From positions 1 to 39,853 of the forward strand of contig JAFGBN010000107.1 of assembly GCA_016933195.1 (NCBI GenBank): a stretch of DNA of 39,853 nucleotides, read 5' to 3'. A model generated the notes under the pieces. It saw only the letters and a list, made by a program, of their open reading frames with translations. It ran no database searches and was not told the origin of the DNA. The stretch is from Dehalococcoidia bacterium. Its GTDB lineage: Bacteria; Chloroflexota; Dehalococcoidia; GIF9; AB-539-J10. Below, in pieces: positions 8,891 to 19,005 of this stretch. The position numbers and the translations under genes were made by a program. Numbering within the stretch: position 1 is the first letter of the stretch; each line of letters begins with the position of its first letter.

Positions 8891-9274
8891 CTACCTGGAC
8901 CGCCGCCTCTCGCTTTCTATTCTCTGCAAAGTCTTCTCATCAGTGCCAAAGTGGTGAGCTATCTCATGGCGCACTACTTCCCCTATTTTCACCTCAATTT
9001 CCTCAGCTGAGTGACACTGTGCCTCTACAGGCCTTTGGAAGATGCTTATCTTATCTGGCAGGACCATTCTATATCCTCTGCCCCGCCAGGCCTGGGGTAC
9101 ACCCTGATAAAGGCCCAACAATTGGCCGGGATGTCTGAGCTTGACTTGCCTGAGCTGCCCTGGTGTCGGCCAATCCTCTACAACTATGTCAACATTCTCC
9201 AGCCTGTCTCGAAACTCGGGTGGCAGGTCGTTGACTGCTCTTGCAACAAGAGCCTCAAATCGCTCTCTCTCCAT
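8891..9274 (-). CDS. Zincin-like metallopeptidase family protein
   Basis: VRHEIAHHFGTDE (HExxHxxGxxD-type) motif in a 127-aa protein. Confidence 0.85.
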   Translation of the reverse strand: MERERFEALVARAVNDLPPEFRDRLENVDIVVEDWPTPGQLRQVKLRHPGQLLGLYQGVPQAWRGRGYRMVLPDKISIFQRPVEAQCHSAEEIEVKIGEVVRHEIAHHFGTDEKTLQRIESERRRSR

Positions 9275-9511
9275 TCTGCAGACCTCTCTGTCCCGTCAGT
9301 GAACGTAATGTACCTTGCACCATTCTATCACAAGAAGCGTTTTGGGAGCCTGCTACTTCACTCTGCTGTTTCACTTTGGAAAATCAAGGCCTCCGGCATC
9401 GTTCAAGTTGACATAACTGTAGAACACCAGCAAGTTAAATAAGGATTCCTTGACGAAGGTTGCAAAATAGGATAGGCTATCGCCTTAAAACCAGAAGGGA
9501 GAACTATCAAA

Positions 9512-9895
9512 ATGTGGTGTTGTGGCATCAGGGGTGCCGTTACCGTTCCAGAGAATAATAGAGAGAGCATCATAGCTGCGGCTAAGGGGTTGCTTGAGGA
9601 AATGGTCCAGGCTAATGGAGTTGAAGTTGATGATATAGCTACTATAATTTTTACCACTACATCAGACTTGAATGCTGAGTTCCCTGCAGCAGCAACACGA
9701 GAGTTGGGGTGGCCGCAGCAGCTTGCCCTGCTTTGCACACATGAAATGAATGTTCCCGGCAGTTTACCACAATGCTTGAGAATTCTGATGCTAGCAAATA
9801 CTGAAAAAAGACCCGAAGGAATCACGCATGTTTACCTGGGAGAAGCAAAAAGGTTGAAGGAGAAACATCAGCACCAATTGGGAGGCAGGAAATGA
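9512..9895 (+). CDS. aroH: Chorismate mutase, AroH type
   Basis: [14 protein letters not shown]..., [35 protein letters not shown]. Confidence 0.95.
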   Translation: MWCCGIRGAVTVPENNRESIIAAAKGLLEEMVQANGVEVDDIATIIFTTTSDLNAEFPAAATRELGWPQQLALLCTHEMNVPGSLPQCLRILMLANTEKRPEGITHVYLGEAKRLKEKHQHQLGGRK

Positions 9896-10932
9896 TTGTA
9901 GTCATGAAAGCTAGCTCTAGCCAGGACGAAATAGACAGGGTTGCCAGGCGAATCGAGGAATCAGGATTGAAGGCGCACATATCACAAGGCGTGGAACATA
10001 CCATTATTGGTGTAGTGGGGCAGGCCTTGTCTGAAATTCGGGATATGCTGCAACTGCTCCCTGGAGTAGATGAAGTTATCCCTGTTAGCAAGCCTTATAA
10101 ACTTGCCAGTCGGGAGTTTCATCCCCAGAACACCGTAGTCAAAGTAAATAACCTCACTATCGGCGACGATGGCGTAATCATTATAGCTGGACCTTGTGCT
10201 GTAGAAAATGAGGAGCAGCTTTTAGCTACAGCTCGGGGAGTTAAGGCGTGTGGTGCCAATGTACTACGAGGTGGTGCCTTTAAGCCACGTACATCGCCAT
10301 ACTATTTTCGTGGATTAGGCATGAAGGGACTTGAGATGCTGGCGAAAGCCCGTGAGGAAACTGGCATGCCAGTCATAACTGAGGTAATGGCGCCACGAGA
10401 CGTCGAATTAGTAGCCAGCTATGCTGATATAGTCCAGGTTGGGGCAAGAAATATGCAAAACTTCATTTTGCTTGACGAAGTGGGAAAGCTGAAGAAACCG
10501 GTAATGCTCAAGCGAGGCATGTCATCTACCATCCAGGAATGGTTGTTAGCTGCTGAATACATCCTGGCTCAGGGGAATGAGCAGCTTATCCTCTGTGAAC
10601 GCGGCATCAGGACGTTTGAAACTTTCACTCGTAATACTATGGATATCAGCGCTATCCCTGTTATCAAGAGGGTTAGTCACCTGCCTGTCATTGCTGACCC
10701 CAGCCACGCCACAGGCAAATGGTATTTGGTGGCTCCACTAGCACTAGCAGCAATAGCGGCAGGAGCAGACGGACTGATGATAGAAGTCCATCCTAACCCT
10801 GACCAGGCACTTGCAGATGGAGCACAATCGCTCACCTTCGATAACTTCCAGGGACTTATGTCTCAATTGGCACCTGTTGCTCAAGCTGCAGGTAGAAAAT
10901 TAGCTACTCCCGGCACAAAAGTTGAACCCTGA
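9892..10932 (+). CDS. aroF: 3-deoxy-7-phosphoheptulonate synthase (DAHP synthase)
   Basis: [48 protein letters not shown]; 4-nt ATGA overlap with aroH. Confidence 0.96.
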   Translation: MIVVMKASSSQDEIDRVARRIEESGLKAHISQGVEHTIIGVVGQALSEIRDMLQLLPGVDEVIPVSKPYKLASREFHPQNTVVKVNNLTIGDDGVIIIAGPCAVENEEQLLATARGVKACGANVLRGGAFKPRTSPYYFRGLGMKGLEMLAKAREETGMPVITEVMAPRDVELVASYADIVQVGARNMQNFILLDEVGKLKKPVMLKRGMSSTIQEWLLAAEYILAQGNEQLILCERGIRTFETFTRNTMDISAIPVIKRVSHLPVIADPSHATGKWYLVAPLALAAIAAGADGLMIEVHPNPDQALADGAQSLTFDNFQGLMSQLAPVAQAAGRKLATPGTKVEP

Positions 10933-10937
10933 GCTAC

Positions 10938-11885
10938 ATGGGCATTGCACAAGAGCTAGCTAATTTGGTCCCACGGGAGGAAACATTCCTCACTATTGGT
11001 GTCTTTGATGGTATTCACCTGGGGCATTGCTACCTGTTAAAAAATCTGATACAGCGAGCTAAGGAGGAAGATTTACTTAGTGGAGTGGTCACCTTTGATC
11101 CCCATCCGCAATCGGTACTACACCCGCACGACCAGCTACCCTGGCTGAGCAATTTGGAAAGCAGGGTCAAATCTCTTCAGGAACTGGGTATAAATCTGGT
11201 CGCCGTGCTATCTTTTACTTCTGAGGTGTCACAACTGGGTGCGGGGCAGTTCATCTCGTTACTTAAAAAATATCTCAGGATGCGCGGTCTTATGATGGGC
11301 CCTGACTCTGCTTTAGGAAAAGGGCGGGAGGGGAATACTGACCTGATTCGCTCGCTAGGACAAGAGATGGGGTTTAGCGTAGAAACCATAGCCCCCTTTA
11401 CAGTTGGCGGTGAAATAGTGAGCAGTACTCTTATTCGACAAGCGCTAGCTCAAGGTAATATGATAAAGGTGGAGAACTTGCTGGGGCATTGTTTCTGCCT
11501 TATGGGTAAGGTTGTGACCGCAGATAAACGTGGTGGTGTTTTGGGATTTCCCACTGCTAACCTGAGTGTACAGGCCGAACAAGCGTTGCCTGGCAATGGG
11601 GTTTATGCTACTGTCACTCAAGTAGGTGGCAAGCAATTTGCTTCAGCGACCAATGTTGGCACTCGCCCTACCTTTGAAGAAGGTGCGAAATGGGTAGAAA
11701 CTCACCTGTTAAATTATGAAGGGGATTTATATGGCAGGGAGATTAAGATAGAATTTGTGCAGAAGTTAAGAGAAGAGCTGCGTTTCACCTCCCCCGAGAA
11801 GCTCAGAGCTCAAATCGGGAAAGATATTCGAGAGGTAGAAGCCCTGATTGAAGCGAAGGGCCTGCTGAGGATTGAAAATGATTGA
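10938..11885 (+). CDS. ribF: Bifunctional riboflavin kinase / FAD synthetase
   Basis: IGVFDGIHLGH nucleotidyltransferase motif; GFPTANL and NVGTRPTFEEG riboflavin kinase motifs. Confidence 0.95.
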   Translation: MGIAQELANLVPREETFLTIGVFDGIHLGHCYLLKNLIQRAKEEDLLSGVVTFDPHPQSVLHPHDQLPWLSNLESRVKSLQELGINLVAVLSFTSEVSQLGAGQFISLLKKYLRMRGLMMGPDSALGKGREGNTDLIRSLGQEMGFSVETIAPFTVGGEIVSSTLIRQALAQGNMIKVENLLGHCFCLMGKVVTADKRGGVLGFPTANLSVQAEQALPGNGVYATVTQVGGKQFASATNVGTRPTFEEGAKWVETHLLNYEGDLYGREIKIEFVQKLREELRFTSPEKLRAQIGKDIREVEALIEAKGLLRIEND

Positions 11886-13086
11886 TACTGGACTCGACTA
11901 CGTATTAAAGCGAGGAGTAGCTGAAACCATCGTTGAGCCTGAACTGAGAAAGCTATTGGAATCAGGAAAGGTTTTGAACCTGAAGCAGGGCTTCGACCCC
12001 AGCGCTCCTGATATTCATTTAGGACATGTGGTTGGCCTGAGAAAGTTGCGTCAGTTACAGGACCTGGGACATCGGGTCACCCTTATAGTTGGCGACTGGA
12101 CAGCGCGAATCGGCGACCCGAGCGCTCAGTCAGCTACTCGTCCCATGCTTTCCTTGCAGCAGGTGGAAGCTAATGCTCAGACCTATTTGCAACAATTCTT
12201 CAAAGTGGTGGATAAGGATAAAACAGAGGTGAGATGGCAAAGCGAATGGTACAATAAATTCACCTTAGAGGAAGTGATTAAACTTACCAGTAGATTTACT
12301 ATAGCACAACTTCTCGCTAGAGAGGATTTCAGCAAAAGGTATAACTCTGGCAACCCTATCTCTCTAACGGAGATGCTTTATCCTTTACTTCAAGCATATG
12401 ACTCGGTAGCCATCCATGCAGATGTCGAATTTGGCGGCACCGACCAGAAATTCAATTGCCTTCTAGGCAGAGAACTGCAGCAAATTATGGGGCAAAATCC
12501 CCAGCAAGTTTTCCTCGTTCCCCTTCTCGTTGGCACCGATGGCAGTCAGAAGATGAGCAAGAGCTTGGGTAATCAAATAGGCGTTGACGAGCCTCCTGCG
12601 GAAATGTGCGGCAAGGTAATGTCCATCCCTGATTTCCTCATTATTGATTATTTCGAGTTGGTGACTGACGTTCCCGAGGAGAGGATTGCCGAGTTTAGGG
12701 AGCAATTGAAAAATCACTCAGTCAATCCGATTAACATCAAAAAAGAACTAGCTCATGAAATCGTAAAACAATTCTACGGTAAGCAGGCAGCGGATGAAGC
12801 AGAAGCGAACTTCGCCAAAGTATTCCAAAGGAGAGAGGTACCCGAGGAGATACCTGAGTATGTTTTTGCCGCTAAATATATTGGAGACGGACTATACCAG
12901 CTTGACATCGCTCCAAAACTAGTCGAGGGAGAACTGGTCAAGAGTAAAAGTGAACTGAAACGCCTGCTTGCCCAAGAGGCAATCGAGTTAGATGGAAACA
13001 AAGTAAGCAGCAGCATTGTTAATGTTCACCGGGGCAGCATTCTCAAGATAGGAAAACGCTGTTTTGTTAAAATAGCTATTAGATAA
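11878..13086 (+). CDS. tyrS: Tyrosyl-tRNA synthetase
   Basis: HLGH motif, DQKFNCLLGRELQ, KMSKS motif, C-terminal S4-like domain; ATG at 11878 overlaps the ribF stop (TTG at 11872 is an alternative). Confidence 0.96.
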   Translation: MIDTGLDYVLKRGVAETIVEPELRKLLESGKVLNLKQGFDPSAPDIHLGHVVGLRKLRQLQDLGHRVTLIVGDWTARIGDPSAQSATRPMLSLQQVEANAQTYLQQFFKVVDKDKTEVRWQSEWYNKFTLEEVIKLTSRFTIAQLLAREDFSKRYNSGNPISLTEMLYPLLQAYDSVAIHADVEFGGTDQKFNCLLGRELQQIMGQNPQQVFLVPLLVGTDGSQKMSKSLGNQIGVDEPPAEMCGKVMSIPDFLIIDYFELVTDVPEERIAEFREQLKNHSVNPINIKKELAHEIVKQFYGKQAADEAEANFAKVFQRREVPEEIPEYVFAAKYIGDGLYQLDIAPKLVEGELVKSKSELKRLLAQEAIELDGNKVSSSIVNVHRGSILKIGKRCFVKIAIR

Positions 13087-13106
13087 GAACATAAAGGAGT
13101 CTGAAA

Positions 13107-14186
13107 ATGCAATTACGTATTCCAGGACCAACACCCTGCCCACCTCAAGCTCTCCAGGCTATGAGCAGGCAGATGATAAATCATCGAGGGGAAGAATTTG
13201 ACAAAATTATCAAATCGGTAACGGGGAAACTAAAACAAGTATTTCAGACGGAAGGGGATGTTTTCGTGCTCACAGCTTCAGGCACTGGGGGCCTGGAGGC
13301 GGCTATCGTCAATACACTATCGCCGGGTGATAAGGTTTTATCTACGTCCAATGGAGTTTTCGGTGACCGCTTTGCTGATATTGCTGTGCAATATGGCGCG
13401 GAAGTTACCCGCCTCGATACTGAATGGGGGAGGCAAGTTGACCTTGATGCAGTGGACAAAGCATTAGGGGTGGACAGCGACATCAAGGCAGTGCTGGTGA
13501 CTCACAACGAAACGTCCACAGGGGTGACCAATAATCTTGCTGGGATAAGCGCTATAGTGGAGAAATTCGATAAACTCCTTCTGGTTGACGCAGTAAGCAG
13601 CCTGAGCTGTATCAATTTACCTGCCGATGACTGGCATTGCGATGTAGTCGTCACTGGCTCCCAGAAAGGCTGGATGATACCCCCGGGTCTGGCCATGGTA
13701 GGCGTAAGTGAAAAGGCGTGGCAAGCCCACGCTCAAGCTAAGATGTCACGCTTTTACTGGGATTTTGCCAAAGCCAGAGATTATCTGAAAATAGGGCAGA
13801 CTCCCTGGACACCGGCCGTTTCCAACTTCTATGCACTGGATGCTACCTTGGATTTGATGCTGAACGAAGGACTGGCCAATATATTCGCCAGGCATGCCAG
13901 GGTAGCCCAAATAGCCAGAGATGGAGTGAAGTCACTGGGGTTATCACTTTTTCCCGAAGAAGACTGTGCTTCTAACACGGTAACCGCAGTGAATGTCTTT
14001 GATAAAATCGATGTCCCTAAATTAATTCAAATTCTCAGGGATGAGCATGACGTGGTTATTGCTGGAGGCCAGAGAAAGCTGTCAGGCCAGATATTCCGTA
14101 TAGGCCATCTCGGCCTTGTGTATGAGGAGGATATCGAGCTGGTACTGGAGGCATTAAGCAAAGTTTTGCCACAAGCAAGGCGGTAA
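13107..14186 (+). CDS. Class V aminotransferase (alanine-glyoxylate / serine-pyruvate aminotransferase-like)
   Basis: RIPGPTPCPPQALQAMSRQMINHRGEEF; GSQKGWMIPPGLA PLP-lysine region. Confidence 0.93.
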   Translation: MQLRIPGPTPCPPQALQAMSRQMINHRGEEFDKIIKSVTGKLKQVFQTEGDVFVLTASGTGGLEAAIVNTLSPGDKVLSTSNGVFGDRFADIAVQYGAEVTRLDTEWGRQVDLDAVDKALGVDSDIKAVLVTHNETSTGVTNNLAGISAIVEKFDKLLLVDAVSSLSCINLPADDWHCDVVVTGSQKGWMIPPGLAMVGVSEKAWQAHAQAKMSRFYWDFAKARDYLKIGQTPWTPAVSNFYALDATLDLMLNEGLANIFARHARVAQIARDGVKSLGLSLFPEEDCASNTVTAVNVFDKIDVPKLIQILRDEHDVVIAGGQRKLSGQIFRIGHLGLVYEEDIELVLEALSKVLPQARR

Positions 14187-14193
14187 GGATATC

Positions 14194-15756
14194 ATGAAAA
14201 TTTTAGTCTCTGATCCAATTGTTGAAGAGGGGATACAATCCCTGTATGGTTACGCTCAAGTCGATATCAAGACTAACCTGGAGCCCGGGCAGCTCAAGGC
14301 CATAATTGGCGATTACGATGCTTTGATTGTGCGTAGTCAGACTCAAGTATCTGCAGATATTATTGAATCTGGCGAGAAACTCAAGGTGATTGGCCGAGCA
14401 GGGGTAGGCATAGATAACATCGATGTTGATGCTGCTACCAGAAAAGGCATAGTTGTGGTTAACGCCCCTACGGGCAATACCGTATCTGCGGCAGAACATG
14501 CTATTGCCCTTATGCTTGCCCTGGCACGTAATGTACCTCAAGCAAATAGTCGGCTCAAATCGGGCAAATGGCAGAGAGGGGAATTGGTTGGCACTGAGCT
14601 CAGAAATAAGACCCTGGGCATTATCGGCATAGGTAACGTGGGCTCTGAAGTAGCCAAGCGTGCCCAGGCTTTTGAAATGCATGTTATCGCCCATGACCCA
14701 TTCGTCTCGGCAGACTATGCTCATCATCTCAAAGTAGATTTGGTTTCCCTGGAGCAGCTTCTCAGAGAAGCAGATTTCATTAGCCTTCACGTGCCATTGA
14801 CAGCAGCTACCAAGAGATTAATTGGCCCTAAGGAGTTGGCCAAAGTAAAACCACAGGTTCGAATTATAAATTGTGCTCGAGGTGGACTGGTTGACGAGAA
14901 AGCAGTGGTTACAGCAATCGAGCAGGGGAAAATAGCTGGCGCTGCCTTCGATGTCTTCAGCAAGGAGCCGATAACGGAGAGTCCTCTATTTAAAGAGGAC
15001 AAAATAATTGTCACTCCTCACCTGGGTGCTTCTACAGTTGAAGCCCAGACCAATGTTGCCAGAGATGTGGCTGAGCAAATTCTGGCCGTGCTCCAGGGGC
15101 AATTCAGCAAGTATGCTGTTAATGCTCCATACATTTCTTCCGAATTAATACCCTTCATAAAAGTAGCTTCAACCGTTGGTAGCCTTGCCAGTCAGTTAGT
15201 GGAGGGACAAATAGGTTCTATACATGTCAGGTATTGTGGTGAACCTACCAACTATGATTGTAACCCTATTGGGACAGCGATCATCAGCGGTTTGTTACAA
15301 CAAGCAAGTGAGGAAAGAATCAATTTGGTCAACGTTGGGTTCATTGCCACTCAGCGGGGCTTGAAGGTCAGCGAGGAAAAACAGACCACCTGTCAGAACT
15401 ATTCTAACTTGCTTACTTTGGAAATCAATACCAGTATGGGGACTATCATCATATCGGGCACGGTTAGGGACAATGAAACCCACATCGTTCAGGTTAATGA
15501 CTTCTGGATGGATATAGTGCCTACCGGCGGCTATTTCCTTTTCTGCGACCACCTTGACCGCCCCGGGCTTGTGGGTGCTATTGGTAATATAACTGGCAAA
15601 GCCGATATCAATATAAGTTCCATGCACTTATCCCGACTTAAACTGCGGGGACAAGCACTCATGATTTTAGCTCTGGACGAACCACTCGCCGAAGAGCAAC
15701 TACAAGAAATTCTGTCCCTTCCCGGCATTTACACTGCCAAGACAGTAAAGTTATGA
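14194..15756 (+). CDS. serA: D-3-phosphoglycerate dehydrogenase (with C-terminal ACT domain)
   Basis: GRAGVGIDNIDVDAATRKGIVVVNAPTGNT, GIIGIGNVGSEVAKRA, INCARGGLVDE, C-terminal ACT. Confidence 0.96.
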   Translation: MKILVSDPIVEEGIQSLYGYAQVDIKTNLEPGQLKAIIGDYDALIVRSQTQVSADIIESGEKLKVIGRAGVGIDNIDVDAATRKGIVVVNAPTGNTVSAAEHAIALMLALARNVPQANSRLKSGKWQRGELVGTELRNKTLGIIGIGNVGSEVAKRAQAFEMHVIAHDPFVSADYAHHLKVDLVSLEQLLREADFISLHVPLTAATKRLIGPKELAKVKPQVRIINCARGGLVDEKAVVTAIEQGKIAGAAFDVFSKEPITESPLFKEDKIIVTPHLGASTVEAQTNVARDVAEQILAVLQGQFSKYAVNAPYISSELIPFIKVASTVGSLASQLVEGQIGSIHVRYCGEPTNYDCNPIGTAIISGLLQQASEERINLVNVGFIATQRGLKVSEEKQTTCQNYSNLLTLEINTSMGTIIISGTVRDNETHIVQVNDFWMDIVPTGGYFLFCDHLDRPGLVGAIGNITGKADINISSMHLSRLKLRGQALMILALDEPLAEEQLQEILSLPGIYTAKTVKL

Positions 15757-15824
15757 ATCGCCTTAACTTTTGCTCCCAACACCCACGATTTCCTCAGTTA
15801 CAATTCCCATTACTCCTCCGGGTT

Positions 15825-17804
15825 TCATCTGTGCCATAAGCCTTGGCTATACCTTAGTATCACCACAAGAGGCTCAACAAAACCCTCTCTGGCTACTGTT
15901 CTTAAAACCTCGTGCCGGGAGATAAAGGCAGCTAGTGGCGGGCTAACCCGGTAATAGAAAGCGACAAGCTCAGCACCTACCCTGTTGGGCAGCATAACCT
16001 CATCTCTGAACTCTCTTAGAACCTCTATCTCCTCTGCTGCGGATGTGCCGTAAGCCGCGGTAGCAATAAAACAAGCTCCTACGGTAATATCTGCCGTATC
16101 TGGGTCTGAGTCTAGCTCTCCATCATTCACCACCAGTGTGATTGTGGTGGTTCCTACAGGAAGTTCCACCGTTGGGCTTACGCCGTAGGCAATATTGCCA
16201 TCCCAAGTCCAGGTATAAGTTAAGGGGTCGCCATCTTGGTCATAGGAACCAGAACCATCAAGAGTGACCTCTGCCGTCTCGGTGCCTGCTGGACCTCCAT
16301 AGACTAGTCGGTCTGGGCCAGCATCAGCGACTGGTGGGCGATTATGGGTAACAGCGATGGTATCATCGCCACAAACAGGAAACTCGTTCAAGTCATAATC
16401 GCGCACCACCCCGGTAAAGGTATAATAGCCTTCCACCATTGATGCTGTAACGGTGTAGGTGAAGGTTGCCGCATCGCCAGAGAATGTGAACTTAACTATA
16501 TTAGCTAGTACCTCCACCCCGATATTTGGATCTGTGCAACTGCCCACCACATAGGCGAACTCAAAAGGAAGGGTCTCTGTCACTTGACCGGTGGAGCCAC
16601 AGCCCCATGCTTCAATGCCGACATTGAAGTTAGCGCCTGGTTTTACTATGGTCGAGAGGTTCCTGGTAGCCATTGTCTTGGTAAATTGCTTCTTCCCCTT
16701 CTCCAGGCAGATGATGTTCTCGCCATTGAAGGGGTCGTCTTGGGGGGTTGTGCTGCCGGGATAAGAGGTGAGGACGACGATCATAATCTTTTCCTCGACA
16801 CAGAGGTCAAGCTCGGTGGGGTCAACTATCAATACGGCGCGAGCTCTGCCCCTGACATCACCAGAGAGGCTATCCTCAGTTGTATTCCAGGCATACCATG
16901 GGAACACAATCGCGCCCGTGTCCGCAGGTGGTGGCGGAATAATCTCGTTCCAACTGAAGATGGTGGGGTCTGCAAACCTGTCGTCCGCAGTGCCGGAGAC
17001 AAGATCTGGACCCAGGCCATAGTGGTTGATGTAGTCGAAGGGCTCACCAAGGTCAAGGTCCTCTACTATGTACCTACCGTGAGCTGCCCAATGGTCGTCA
17101 TCCAGAGCGCCTTGATGTGCCGCCAGATAGTCCATCAAGTCGTCGATGAACTCTTGGTTCTCGTCGGTGTCCTGGAACAGCCACCAGTGGACTATGGCAT
17201 GACCGGCAGGCACAGTCCCAGGCACCTCAGGGAACTCAGCGTAAACCATATCAGTTATGGTCTCTTCTATCTCCTCTGTGGCAACAGGGCTGACGGTCAC
17301 AGTCTCGGTATGCTGCACTCCGTCTGTATCAGGGTCAACATCGAGCTCGGTGTGGTCAAGCTCACCCCAGTTCTTCTGCGTGTGCAGGGTGACGCACTCC
17401 GTCTCCGAAGCTAGAGTACCCGGCACAGTGACACAGACCTTGGCATATATATGGATGCCACCCCTGAGGTAGGATTTGATTATGATGCAAGTATCGTCGC
17501 TGTGATTTGCAGGGTCAAACACTCCTCCTGCCCATGGCTCCTCGCAGTCCTGAATGTCATCGGGGTCCAGGTTTGCGACTGGCTCGAGCCACCACTCGAT
17601 GCTCGCGCCATAAGGCACATTCTCCAAACATATCTGCTGGCACGCTCCCTTGACATCCCAAGCCATAGACGTAGGGACAATCTCCACGCTATCGAGGTCA
17701 TCTGCAACAACTTTGGCTTGGCCTGGCACCATGCTCAAGCCGAGACATAGTGCCAAGGCAACCGCTACATAAATTGACTTGTTACGCCATTTTGTTTTAC
17801 TCAT
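15825..17804 (-). CDS. Secreted PKD-domain protein with CFI-box-type C-terminal domain
   Basis: Signal peptide; PKD-like ADAGPDRLVYGG...VTLDGSGSYDQDGDPLTYTWTWDG; C-terminal CFIATAAYGTSAAEEIEVLREFRDEVMLPN...FYYRVSPPLAAFI. Confidence 0.88.
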   Translation of the reverse strand: MSKTKWRNKSIYVAVALALCLGLSMVPGQAKVVADDLDSVEIVPTSMAWDVKGACQQICLENVPYGASIEWWLEPVANLDPDDIQDCEEPWAGGVFDPANHSDDTCIIIKSYLRGGIHIYAKVCVTVPGTLASETECVTLHTQKNWGELDHTELDVDPDTDGVQHTETVTVSPVATEEIEETITDMVYAEFPEVPGTVPAGHAIVHWWLFQDTDENQEFIDDLMDYLAAHQGALDDDHWAAHGRYIVEDLDLGEPFDYINHYGLGPDLVSGTADDRFADPTIFSWNEIIPPPPADTGAIVFPWYAWNTTEDSLSGDVRGRARAVLIVDPTELDLCVEEKIMIVVLTSYPGSTTPQDDPFNGENIICLEKGKKQFTKTMATRNLSTIVKPGANFNVGIEAWGCGSTGQVTETLPFEFAYVVGSCTDPNIGVEVLANIVKFTFSGDAATFTYTVTASMVEGYYTFTGVVRDYDLNEFPVCGDDTIAVTHNRPPVADAGPDRLVYGGPAGTETAEVTLDGSGSYDQDGDPLTYTWTWDGNIAYGVSPTVELPVGTTTITLVVNDGELDSDPDTADITVGACFIATAAYGTSAAEEIEVLREFRDEVMLPNRVGAELVAFYYRVSPPLAAFISRHEVLRTVAREGFVEPLVVILRYSQGLWHR

Positions 17805-18293
17805 ATTTCCCCCCTCTTCAGAATACTCAACTTACTTTCGCTCTCACCTGAAGTCAATCTCTCCCTCCGGCATATTCCCAACCTGCTTCATAAGGCTCAG
17901 GATAGTCGCTTGGTGGATTATAGGAATGGCTAGTTAGCCCAATTAGTGGAAAGATAAAAAAGCAAGAACTGCAACAATGCGTGGTAGCATGAGTATGGTA
18001 GGAATTAATGTCCCAGCCTGACGACCTCACCACCGTCTTGCTTCTCAACCCCCTGACACCCTTCTCAATTACGAACGACTTTGTCAGTCCCCTCGTCCAG
18101 CCACACCCTCTCCTCCTATATTAAATGATAACACCATAGAAGGAATAATCAATAGCTTTTGGAGAGATTTCGGTTTTACTCTGCCTCAACTTCTTACGAC
18201 TTAGGAGCGTGATTTATATAGGTTGGTCATCTAAAACAATTCTCTCCCTTTTGGAGGGAGGATGGGTCAATTACCCCTATCTCAATCCTTTGC

Positions 18294-18989
18294 CTATGCA
18301 AAGTACAACATGATAACCTCTATTGCCTGCGCCTTGCTTATCTTGCCGCTGAAATAGTCCTGAATGGCGTGAATGGCTTCCATCTTCTGGATTATGCCGT
18401 CCTGGTTTTCATCATATGCCCAGGGGTCCCACTCTTCCCCGGTGGTGAAGTTCCACCAGGTATCGCTTGTGGTGCAGAGTGGCTCGCCATCACAGGCTGT
18501 AGCATACCAGCTATATGTGGTATTGGCAGCGAGTCCCGACCAGGTAACCGCTGCTCTGTCTCCACTGGCTACGCCGGTAGCGGTATCAATGACGCTGCCA
18601 TCCGAGGCATCATGGAAGGTAATGTCCATGGCATCGCCATCAGGGTCACTGACCAGGACGCTCAGGGTGACTGGGATAAAGGCGGTGGCACTGTCTCCCG
18701 GGGAGGGATTTGTTGGCGTATTTGGTGCTTGATTTGCGCCTGGTGTCGCCATCCTGTGCCAGTAGCCTGACTCCAGCGTGTAGCTGGCGCTGGTGGAAGT
18801 CCCCACTGCCGGCTGTCCCACGGTGCTTCTCATGGTATAGCTATCCGAATTACTTGGCTCACCGCCGCCACTGATAACGCTCCAGTCAATGCCATAGTTG
18901 TCCGAGGACATAGCCCAGACCCCACCGCCTAGCATCAGCGCCGCAGAGACAATCACGACAGACCATAGCAGTATCTTTGTTCTGTTCAT
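18294..18989 (-). CDS. Secreted Fn3-like protein with EF-hand/dockerin-like C-terminal tail
   Basis: Signal peptide; Fn3-like NTTYSWYATACDGEPLCTTSDTWWNFTTG; tail YDENQDGIIQKMEAIHAIQDYFSGKISKAQAIEVIMLYFA. Confidence 0.8.
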   Translation of the reverse strand: MNRTKILLWSVVIVSAALMLGGGVWAMSSDNYGIDWSVISGGGEPSNSDSYTMRSTVGQPAVGTSTSASYTLESGYWHRMATPGANQAPNTPTNPSPGDSATAFIPVTLSVLVSDPDGDAMDITFHDASDGSVIDTATGVASGDRAAVTWSGLAANTTYSWYATACDGEPLCTTSDTWWNFTTGEEWDPWAYDENQDGIIQKMEAIHAIQDYFSGKISKAQAIEVIMLYFA

Positions 18990-19005
18990 CTCTTTCCCCT
19001 CTTGC

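Noticed and set aside
9011-9442. 143-aa plus-strand ORF
   Set aside because: Mostly antisense to the zincin-like gene (8891..9274); no recognisable domain.
14203-14790. 195-aa minus-strand ORF
   Set aside because: Antisense to the strongly supported serA; no motif.
16584-17414. 276-aa plus-strand ORF in the track
   Set aside because: Lies antisense inside the PKD/CFI-box gene (15825..17804), has no recognisable domain and no SD; shadow ORF.
18241-18270. CTCCC...GGGAG hairpin downstream of the 18294 gene considered as a terminator
   Set aside because: Only a 5-bp stem with an interrupted T-tract; too weak to call.
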